Source of the DNA: Adiantum capillus-veneris | Taxonomy: Eukaryota > Streptophyta > Polypodiopsida > Polypodiales > Pteridaceae | Assembly: GCA_014529385.2 (NCBI GenBank) | Contig: CM043945.1 | Location: forward strand, 99,860,963 to 99,924,962 | Reading direction: 5' to 3' | Length of the DNA: 64,000 bases | Shown here: piece after piece, positions 55,990 through 64,000 of the stretch | How the letters are laid out: every line of letters begins with the position of its first letter | Position numbering within the stretch: position 1 is the stretch's first letter | Notes under the pieces: generated by a model | Told to the model about the DNA's origin: nothing | Databases searched by the model: none | The model's input: the letters and a program-made list of their open reading frames with translations, nothing else | Program-made: the position numbers and the translations under genes

Positions 55990-58330
55990 GTCTCCACTAC
56001 CAAGCATGCATCTAGTTTGAAGGCCTAGATGGAGGATCTTTGGATAGGAGACTGAGTGTCAAGAATAATAAGAGAGTCAGAGCAGCTGATTTTCAAAAAT
56101 GGATCAAGAAATACAATAGATTAGGGGATCTATATTACCATCTAGCAATATTCATGCAAGTGCTAAAAGTGCAAATAATTTTGTACTTCCATACTCAGTT
56201 TGAAGGATTTGCAATGACCATAGAAAGAAGGCTTTGACTTGGTTTCAAACATACCTCTTGGATCCATTATAGACTTACCGATATTGGCTAGGAGATTTGT
56301 TGTTTCTTGCTTAAAAATGGGAATCAAGCATAGTATGGTAGCATAGATATATAGCTTTAAAAAAAAATAAGGAGAGTTTTTGAGGGAGTGTGTGAGTAGA
56401 ATGAGGTAATACATTGGGTAGCTGTCAATTCCAATGAAGAAGAGGCTTCTATCATTGTTCCTTGAAGGTCAATTCAAGAAGAAGTTGCACGCTATGCTTT
56501 ATGGTAATAAACATACTACCTTGGAAGCATGCATCATGGATAGACTTGGAGAATACACATTTTTTTAGTGAAGAGACCACTGTGAAAGATACATAGAGCA
56601 AGCATACTACATCTATTATGCTAGCAATACCCACTATGGCAACTTCTATGAATTTCATAGAGGACATGATCAAACAAATGAATGACATGATAAGCAACAT
56701 GCAAAAGATGCCAACGAGAGGGCTAGGACAAGGTCCATCACAAGGGAAACCCATGTGACCAATGAGGCCACCTAAATGGTGTGCTATGGTGGGAAATGGG
56801 AAAAACCATAAGACCAGCAAGTGTTAATATCGACTAAAGTATGATGACAAAAATGTCCAATACGTGCCTATGAGACCGCAAGGACAACCAATATTTTGAT
56901 GGCTATGGAGAGACCTAAACTCGTGCTAGGTTAGCAACCACCACTACCAAGAAAAATGTAGTACCAATCAAGTATCTGCATTCTGAGGGACAAGTGGAGG
57001 AGTAGGCCATAGTACCGGTTACTCCTTATTACAATAAATCTAGTTGATCAGCTATGGTAGCAAAGGAACAATGGTACAATCAAGCACAAACTTCCATGGT
57101 GGAACCAAGTTATCAGGCACCTCCAAAGCCATCGCATGTGTACTTCATTGCAAATCAAGGGGCTAGACCACCCATGATAAAACCAATGCCTTGACATGTT
57201 ATGAGTGGGGATTTTCATAATAGCGGATCAGATGATCATTGGAAAAATGATTGTCCTAAATGTGATAAGAATGTTAAGCTAGTTTAGGCTTATTGCATGT
57301 ATTGTGGTAGAAAAGAGGGACATTATCTTGAGAATTGTTTGAGCAACTAGGCCAACAAACAAAGGAAAAGTGACAGTCAGCACAATAAACATCATGCCAG
57401 CGCTCCTCTAATAATGAGCATATGGATCCAATTATAGTAGTGACAAGAGTACAAGCCACGAAGAACAAAACAAATAGTGCTAGTGAAACTAATAGTAGAG
57501 AAAAATCCTCGAAAAACTCCAAAAAATGGAGATGACAATGCTATGAGCTTAGGAAACAAAAGCAATGAAGAGAAATTGAATAGAAAGCTCAAAGGTTCCT
57601 CAAGGAAAGAACAAAGTATATTTTGACTAAGTTTAGGGAATCAAAACCAAAATCAGGAGGCTCAATGCTAGTGGATAAAATCAATAAACCCATCAATGCA
57701 ACCTTGGAATTCTACCAATCGGGTATGAAAGCGGATCAAACAATGAAAACCAAATGGAAAAATTACCCGACTCTTGATATGGAAGCACCAAATCTAGAAT
57801 CCTACCCAAACATACTGAGAATCGTGCAAATGGTAGTCAAAGAATAGAAACCAAGACTAAAAATACTTAGAAATACAATGAAAGATATGACAAGACCAAA
57901 ACCAATGAAGATAAATGACACTAAAGAATTGAGGAACTCTTTAGGTTCAAATAAAGGTAGTGGAATCATAGTGCCAGATAGTGAAGATGGGTTGAAAGGA
58001 ATCCCCTTAGTGGGTAAAGAGTGGCTTGATCATTGGTGGGAAAATTAAGAGAGGTGAACAATGGAAGCTTGACTATGAAATCGGCTCCAATCGAGGAAGT
58101 ATGGTTAGACCATCCACCTATGGAATTGGATGGGAAAACTCTATATAGATATTGGGGATCAAAATAGTCAAGCTTTCTAAAGCCCAAACACTCAAAACCT
58201 TGCCCTCATACTTGAGAAAAAATGAAGTAAAGTCCTTGGTATATAAGACCACAAAATTCAAAGTAGAATTTAGATATGGAAAACCTTTAGACAATCATTT
58301 CAACATGTGTTGGCAAGGCCGTCCAGTCCC
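55990..58330 (+). pseudogene. Ty3/gypsy gag and protease-proximal remnant
   Basis: Pieces on the plus strand in several frames: FHTQFEGFAMT and SNIPLGSIIDLPILARRF (gag core, 56190-56290); APPKPSHVYFIANQGARPPM then DDHWKNDCPKCDKNVKLV and a zinc knuckle CMYCGRKEGHYLENC with one extra residue (57120-57345); and TLPSYLRKNEVKSLVYKTTK with [15 protein letters not shown] (58185-58310). Many stops, mostly TAG/TGA. Domain order agrees with one gag-to-protease stretch of a gypsy element of the type seen inverted at 49.7-50.3 kb. Confidence 0.6.
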
Positions 58331-58653
58331 TGAGTAGTTGTCTCACCGCCAGTGTCTGCAAGGTCGACAATGCCCTTATCTGCCTTGATGCCAGGGACTA
58401 CTCCACAAACGGCTTGCCACTTGCTATTTTCTGATAGAGGGTTTCCTCAAAGAGAATGACACCACAAAGGTACTGGAGGGCATCCGGGGCAGTAAAAAAA
58501 AGTCTCCCTGAGAGCTCCACATGTATACTTGCCAAACGCTTCCCGATAGTCCATGTGCTCTCATCGGCTACCAGGATGCCCTTTTCTAGGGGTCGTAATG
58601 TACTTGGCAGTGGCAATAATCTCAGCTGCGTATTTACCCTCAAACGCGGCCAT
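58315..58653 (-). pseudogene. FBA: Cytosolic fructose-bisphosphate aldolase (class I) pseudogene, 5' fragment
   Basis: Minus strand from ATG 58653: [20 protein letters not shown], a one-base frameshift, then [19 protein letters not shown], an apparent deletion of about eight codons, [19 protein letters not shown] then [14 protein letters not shown]. Another break removes a few residues before [20 protein letters not shown] and TTTQGLDGL, where similarity stops at the junction with the gypsy remnant. The start MxAFxGKYADELIATAKYI is that of cytosolic plant aldolases. The fragment covers about the first 115 residues of roughly 358, so it cannot encode the enzyme. No intron is visible, so it may be a processed or captured copy. 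Confidence 0.85.
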
Positions 58654-58677
58654 GGCGGCTAGTAGGGTAGATACTAG

Positions 58678-58679
<2 letters not shown>

Positions 58680-58712
<33 letters not shown>

Positions 58713-58915
58713 GAATAACACATCTTGAGTTCAACTCCTCGTCAGCTAGATCTTTAAGGTCTCTTTGGATAGTTTCCTACGATGTTAAAACTCTCTTCTT
58801 CTTCTTCTTCTTTCTCTCTCAAAAAACTCAACTCTCTCAAAGAGCGCGTGCCGGCGCACGCTCATTGAGAGAGTTGAGTTTTTTGAGTTTTTTGAGAGAG
58901 AGAGAGAGAGAGAGA
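58680..58915. repeat. (CT)n, lone CACTA-leader unit and strong hairpin
   Basis: (CT)n 58680-58709, then TTGAGTTCAACTCCTCGTC, CTAGATCTTTAAGGTCTC and GATAGTTTCCTACGATG, which match the repeated unit of the CACTA leaders at 7250-7500. A palindrome follows at about 58817-58885 (ACTCAACTCTCTCAA / TTGAGAGAGTTGAGT around GCGCGTGCCGGCGCACGC). Confidence 0.7.
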
Positions 58916-58984
58916 ATTAAGAATTGGAACCAACTATTGGTGACGAGCTTACGAGCCTGCATCTACCTATAGTAATTCCCTGCT

Positions 58985-59555
58985 CATGCCATGCCTAGCT
59001 CAATCCTCACTACGAGCAGGTGAAGTAGCAAAGCGATGAGTGGATAGAGGCGGTGGCTCAACCGCTCTCCGCTGCAGCCTGTCGTGCCGTCTGTGATAGT
59101 CTTCTGCTGCGTCTCGTCTGCCGCTTCCTTCTGCAAGCTCTCTTGAGGCTGCGCCTTCTGCAGGCCATCAAAATGATCACGTGGCTCATGATTGCTGAGG
59201 ACGACGACGACCAGCCTAAGCTTCTTGGCTCCGACTTCAGTGCCACCACCCACCGTGCAGGCCTAGTCATGGCCATCTTGAGTGGCACACAAGATGCAGG
59301 CCCCGATGGCTATATTAGGGACCGCTGTCTTTCGAAGAGGTTGGCGGCCCTTGCAGAGTTGTGGCAGGACATGTCCCAAGTAATGAGCCCTAGTCTTCGC
59401 TCTCGCTTCACTGGTTGGCTTCGCTTCAGTTACCTGCAACGTTATATTTCTAAGGGGGGCGGCTTTAGAGTAGAAAATCTTGCCACAATTGAGCACAATG
59501 GGAGATGGCAGCAACTGAAGCACAAGAGCAAGTGGAGAAGAAGACGTGAGAGCTG
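58985..59555. other. Stretch upstream of the oleosin-like gene
   Basis: A 167-codon open frame on the plus strand (59053-59556, GTG first codon) and frames on the minus strand overlap. None has a motif I know, and the high GC explains the lack of stops. It may include the oleosin promoter and leader. Confidence 0.35.
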
Positions 59556-59920
59556 ATGCAGCACCTGCAGAAGCACAAGCCAACGTCGAGTCAGGTGGTA
59601 GGGTTTGTGACGCTCCTTGTGGGGGCGAGCGTGGTGGTGGTGGTGGTGGCAGTGATTGCCCCGCTGCTCCTGCTGTTAAGCCCAGTGCTAGTGCCCGTAG
59701 GCTTCTTGATGGCGCTGTGCACGGCAGGCGCCCTCATAGCCGGAGGGGTAGCCATAGCGGCTGTTTTTGTGGTGTTGTGGGTAGACACCCTGACATTTCT
59801 CAGCAGCTGGACAACGCCCGATTTCGCATCCAGGACGTGGCTAATGGGATGGACGGATTTGCCCTTCATCCCTCCTCTCACAGTGACAGCGCTGGCACCG
59901 AGGCTGCCCCTGGAGCTTAA
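59556..59920 (+). pseudogene. Oleosin-like gene with a probable frameshift
   Basis: ATG 59556 gives a short polar start (MQHLQKHKPTSSQVVGF), then a long hydrophobic hairpin of about 65 residues whose centre PLLLLLSPVLVP is exactly the oleosin proline knot (P-x5-SP-x3-P). In this frame the C-terminus after VFVVLW is atypical. In the next frame the sequence reads VGRHPDISQQLDNARFRIQD and ends GTEAAPGA-stop at 59920, which resembles the amphipathic oleosin tail. One indel near 59765-59790 would explain both. Oleosins coat lipid droplets in spores, seeds and pollen. Either a recent pseudogene or a sequence error; the predicted intact length of about 120 aa is short but within the family range. 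Confidence 0.7.
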
Positions 59921-60118
59921 GACTACCACAGTTCTCTTTTCCTATTCCACTAGGCGGCTTGCAATGTTCCTAATCAAGGTCCTGCCCTATAAAGATGTAA
60001 AACAAAATACTATAAGAAATTTTCAATTTTCAAAAAAATTTGAACTATTTTCTCAAAAAAGAGAGAGATAGAGAGACAGACAGAGAAAAACCCTTGCGCT
60101 CTTTGATAGAGTTTAGTT

Positions 60119-60119
<1 letters not shown>

Positions 60120-60155
<36 letters not shown>
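60120..60155. repeat. (AG)n microsatellite
   Basis: Short AG tract with GA-rich neighbours from 60060. Confidence 0.85.
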
Positions 60156-60158
<3 letters not shown>

Positions 60159-60159
60159 G

Positions 60160-60737
60160 TAGAAGCAGTTGCGGCATAAGCAATCATGATGGTCAAGCGT
60201 CGTAATGGTGGATGTAACAAGGACGGAAGAGGCCACACCAACCCCATCAGGTGCTCTAGCTATGGGTGATGTGTGCCCAAGGACAAGGCTATCAAACGAT
60301 TTCTTGTAAGGACCATTGTTGAACAAGCTGTTGTGCGAGATGTGCAGGATGCGTTTATGATGGGTACGCACTTCCCAAGCTTTACGCCAAAATGCAATAT
60401 TGCGTTTCATGTGCCATTCACTCTCACATTGTCCATGTGAGATCCCGCATAGCAAGAAGTGTTCGGGAGCCACCATAGAGGTTTAGACGCAACGAGGATA
60501 TGCAGAACCAAAATCAGAGTACCAGTGTTCCTGTTGTTAGAAACTGAAGAGGTGTCTAATTAGTGCATAAGCCAGGAGAGGAAGAAGGCTCATGAATATT
60601 GACTTCTATCGTAGAACTCTTAGAAGATGCATGCTACGAGCATTGCCATTGTGGTTGAAGCCATCATTTGGATGGACGTTGAGGGACTTTTGAGTCTTTT
60701 GGACAGGCTTGTATTTGATGTTTTGGACATGTCTTTT

Positions 60738-60810
<73 letters not shown>

Positions 60811-61187
60811 TAACTTGCTTCTGAGACTCAGAGAGTGCATGACAGAGAGAAGCCCTGCCGAGTGAGCAAGAGACAGGACACTAAAAATTCATTAAGCTCG
60901 GCCACTGAGAGTGATTGACCAGTGCTTGAAAAAAACGTTTTTCCAAAAACTTGTCAAACCTACATGTTAGAAACAATAGAGGTAAACTGACTAAATCTGA
61001 AGGTTTTTACATAATTTACATTAATTTTTTTCAAATTTTGGAGTTTTTCTCACCTTTAACTATAAAACTTTAGAGGTAAATCTCAAAATTTGTAGGTGGG
61101 GTTACACTAGACCTAGGTTTCTGTTACACTAAACCTATGTTTTTTCTTAGCACTATGAGTGACTTATAGAGGCGGCACTGAATCTGA

Positions 61188-61266
<79 letters not shown>

Positions 61267-61330
61267 ATTGGCTAGATTGGTTGAGAGCATGAATACCCCT
61301 TCCATGCAGCGCTCGTTGCCTAGTGGCGGA
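60160..61330. other. Intergenic stretch with (AG)n at 60744-60808 and 61192-61264
   Basis: Two long AG microsatellites (about 32 and 36 units). No gene supported; frames overlapping them are low-complexity. Confidence 0.6.
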
Positions 61331-61469
61331 ATCAGACCCAGTTTTGTCGAACTCTAGAAGAAGGTGGAGGTAGGGATTGTTGAAATATCAATTTTTGACG
61401 CACGACTAGAAAGACTAGTTTTTGAGAAAAGATTCCTCGGCTATGATCCCACAATTGTGGAAGAAGAAC

Positions 61470-61473
<4 letters not shown>

Positions 61474-61567
<94 letters not shown>
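61474..61567. repeat. (CT)n(CA)n compound microsatellite
   Basis: About 19 CT units followed by about 27 CA units. Confidence 0.95.
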
Positions 61568-61568
<1 letters not shown>

Positions 61569-61969
61569 CCAAACTCTTCACCTTTGTTCTCGCCGAAAGA
61601 TAGGGCCGAGGTGATTGCAAGGGCATTGCATAAGAGGTGATTGCCAAGATGTTTCATGCAAGTGATGATTATCGTTCATGTCGAGAATACCTTATGATCT
61701 TCATCACCTCTCCCACCCTTCGCCACAAAGTCCTTGTGATTGGGGCCTCCTCTTTTGCAACTCACCATGAAAACTCTAAAAGAGTCCGTAGTCCATCAAA
61801 AATATTCTTTTCATGATACATGTGATGTGAAGGATATTTTTCTTTTTCTCTTTGTTTCTCAAGTGTCATGATTATAGGCTGAAAGATCTTTTTTGTGAGC
61901 CCTCTGCGAGCTGGACAAAATGGATTCACTCACCCAAAAACATTTATCTCCAATTTCAATAAGTTTGCA

Positions 61970-62234
61970 GGAGGATAATGTGCTTAACAATGCTTTGGTC
62001 AATGCGCATACCAAATGTGGTGCATTATGGAGCATACGGGCCGAATGGCCGCCCAAGGTTTTTTTATTTAAGCAAGTGGCCTCCCACTTTGGAACCGATG
62101 GCCACCCAATAGGAAAAATGAGGGCATTAAGTGGGAAAGAGAAAGAAAATGAAGGGAGGAGGATTCTATCTATGGGGGGGCACATGCAAAAGAGGGGAGC
62201 AAGGATTCGGAGAAGAGGAAGAAGCCTCTCTCTC

Positions 62235-62289
<55 letters not shown>

Positions 62290-62487
62290 AACATAAGCAA
62301 GGAAGAAGCCATTCTCTCTCTCGCTCTCGGACACAAGCAAGGAAGAAGGTCTCAGATCTAAGCAAGGAAGGGAAGCCACTCTTTCTCTCGCTTTTGGATC
62401 ACATCAAGACTCGGTAAGGGGAGTTTTTGAAGGAGTCAAGCTTAGTAAGCAACAAAAGAAGGAAGTGGAGGACGGTAATCGAAGACG
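61970..62487 (+). repeat. Dispersed repeat with PPR scrap, copy 2
   Basis: Inverse of 52024-52519. Reads LQEDNVLNNALVNAHTKCGA on the plus strand (the PPR scrap), then AEWPPKVFLFKQVASHFGTD, an internal (CT)n (62226-62287) and the AGCAAGGAAGAAG units. It ends near GGTAATCGAAGACG, as in copy 1. Sequence to the left of TTGCAGGAGGATAATG is not shared with copy 1. Confidence 0.7.
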
Positions 62488-62489
62488 TA

Positions 62490-63110
62490 AAGTGAACGTC
62501 GATCGATTCTGGAACTCTGACACAAAATAATTTTTGTTCATCGGCAACAACAGCTTGGGTTTAGTTAATTTTTTCGATGAGTGACGAACCCATTAATGGC
62601 CCAGAAAAAATTGTAAGGGGAGTTTAAACACCTAAACCATCATTTGAATTAAGTAATAGGTAACGTTAATGGCACTGCTTCAATAATTGTGCATAAGTTT
62701 CGTTAGTGTTATCAGTTTTCAAGTAGGTTTTGTGCGTCGTTAGCATTACCAGGTAAGTAATACTACCTTATTGTGCTGGCGGAAATTCTTGGCTCTCAAT
62801 TTTCCCATAGCCAGCATCCTGCACTGACCTGGCTCACGTTCCGAACCTATATCCCCCGACAACCTGTTGATTCGATGTGAAACCGAGCCAGGGTGAAAAA
62901 ATAGTTGAAGAGTATGTGTACACCGCAAGAGGCAACCATGCAGCAAATGATGCAGCAGTTTGTAGCGTACATGTAGCCGGAACAAGCTGTCGAATAGCAA
63001 GATAATCTGCAAGAGCAGATTCATAAAGCTCGGCAAACTGTTACAGATAAGTTGCAGTAGTTTGAAGGCCGAAATATTTTGAAATTTTGATGTTTTTCTG
63101 AGCAGTGTAT
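62490..63110. other. Stretch before gypsy gag
   Basis: No gene recognised; possibly the leader of the following gypsy element. I could not identify an LTR or a primer-binding site. Confidence 0.35.
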
Positions 63111-64000
63111 GGAAGATAATGGAATTGAAGACGAGAACTCAGTGGAAGGGTTTCATCTGATTTCAGTGCCGGAACTTAGGGTTCGTATTAAAGAAATTCA
63201 GGCGGCTCAAGGACCAAATTGACAAGACTTCAAGAAGGTGTTGCAAGAGGAATATTTGCTCGATGATTCTCAGAGGGTGACCAAACAGGTTTTTATGAAC
63301 CGGGTGTAGAAGAAGAGTAGAAAATTATCTACAAAAGAGTTGTTACAAGAATTTGAGAAGAAGTTTGATCAGTTGTCATCAACAGAACAACGTTTCTTGA
63401 AGGATTAGAAGGTGGAATTGTTTATTCAAGCTGCTAATCGACAACTTCAAAAGAATTTGGTGCAATTATTGGAGGACCTGGTAGGAGAACAAGGATTGAC
63501 ATCTGATTCGAAAATAGTCACTGAAGCGGTGAATATAATTGTGAAATGATAGAAGCGAGTTGGCAAGCAGATCGTGGTTGAGGTAATAGATGACATTGAA
63601 GATGAGATTAAAGAGAAATCACCCTCGACAGTACCCAAGGTTGAGGGGCCTGTTCTTGACGATCTGGTAAAAGGTATTCAAGAGATAAATTTAAATTTCA
63701 AAACTGTTTAATTTGTGTAAAGACGTCTACTTCCAAACCTAAGCAGTAGCAACCACCATGTAAAAAATGGGATAATCGATGTATGTGGTGCGATAGTGAA
63801 GACCATAGGTATGTGAAAGAGTGTGATGAGTTTGATGAAGCTTACAAGAAGAATGTGATTTTCTGGAAAGACACGAAGATTCATCTCAGGGGAACAGGAC
63901 AGATTCTTCACTTAAACTTTGGTAGGGGCATGCATGAAGAAGCTAGTGGAAGAAATACAACATAATGTTGCTCTTGTGAAAGCAGCTACATATGGGCTAC
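63111..64000 (+). pseudogene. Ty3/gypsy gag, runs off right edge
   Basis: Plus-strand pieces with some stops: MEDNGIEDENSVEGFHLISV, DFKKVLQEEYLLDDSQRVTK, TKELLQEFEKKFDQLSSTEQ then KVELFIQAANRQLQKNLVQL, and further on CMWCDSEDHRYVKECDEFDE with IHLRGTGQILHLNFGRG, then after a frameshift MKKLVEEIQHNVALVKAATY. The order is that of a known plant gypsy gag class with a CxWC..H..C knuckle. Stops at about 63222, 63309, 63408 and 63548 show decay. Pol would lie beyond the window. Confidence 0.68.

Noticed and set aside
59053-59556. 167-codon ORF before the oleosin-like gene
   Set aside because: Starts with GTG, no recognisable domain, overlaps equally long minus-strand frames; probably compositional.

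Overview
This window is nuclear DNA of a land plant. It has spliced genes with GT..AG introns, plant-type CACTA, Ty1/copia, Ty3/gypsy and LINE elements, an NADPH ferric-chelate reductase (FRO) gene, an oleosin-like gene and a cytosolic aldolase pseudogene. A non-seed vascular plant (fern or lycophyte) is my best guess. The reasons are the very heavy load of (AG)n/(GT)n/(AT)n microsatellites, the style of a PPR-gene scrap and of the gypsy gag remnants, and the long TE-filled introns. This guess is inference, not proof.

Layout. (1) 1-8248 is the first part of a CACTA (En/Spm-like) transposon on the minus strand, cut by the left window edge. It carries a complete Ty1/copia element (1370-6829) with 143-bp LTRs and a TAACC target duplication. 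(2) 8252-10949 is unassigned DNA with one acidic ORF. (3) 10950-26082 is an old, decayed CACTA element with a GAT target duplication. It has a TNPA-like pseudogene on the minus strand, a palindromic tandem array, and a transposase pseudogene on the plus strand. (4) Inside that transposase sits a second, apparently intact CACTA element (16755-24481, ATC target duplication), the same family as the truncated copy at the left edge. Its six-exon transposase (1104 aa) and three-exon TNPA-like gene (371 aa) both read through without a break. (5) 26484-27822 is a TTAA-flanked non-coding element, and 28370-30630 is a LINE remnant on the minus strand. (6) 31757-38126 is the FRO gene: TATA box, GA-rich leader, eight exons, 856 aa. 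Its introns hold five copies of one inverted-repeat MITE. (7) A stray duplicate of FRO exon 8 with a broken splice acceptor lies at 40.85 kb, next to a CACTA relic and a long palindrome. (8) 41.68-44.95 kb holds Ty3/gypsy remnants, and 45.40-49.69 kb a 5'-truncated copia element. (9) 49.7-64 kb is a patchwork: gypsy protease and gag remnants, an inverted pair of repeats containing a PPR scrap, tandem duplications, the aldolase pseudogene, the oleosin-like gene and another gypsy gag running off the right edge.

How it works together. The only well-supported host genes are FRO (plasma-membrane or organellar metal reduction) and, with a frameshift, the oleosin (lipid-droplet coat). Most of the rest is mobile DNA in nested layers, which gives a relative order: the old CACTA inserted first and the intact CACTA inserted into it later. 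Separately, the copia element inserted into the left copy of the younger CACTA family. Exon coordinates come from splice-site consensus plus reading-frame continuity. They were not checked against transcripts or databases.
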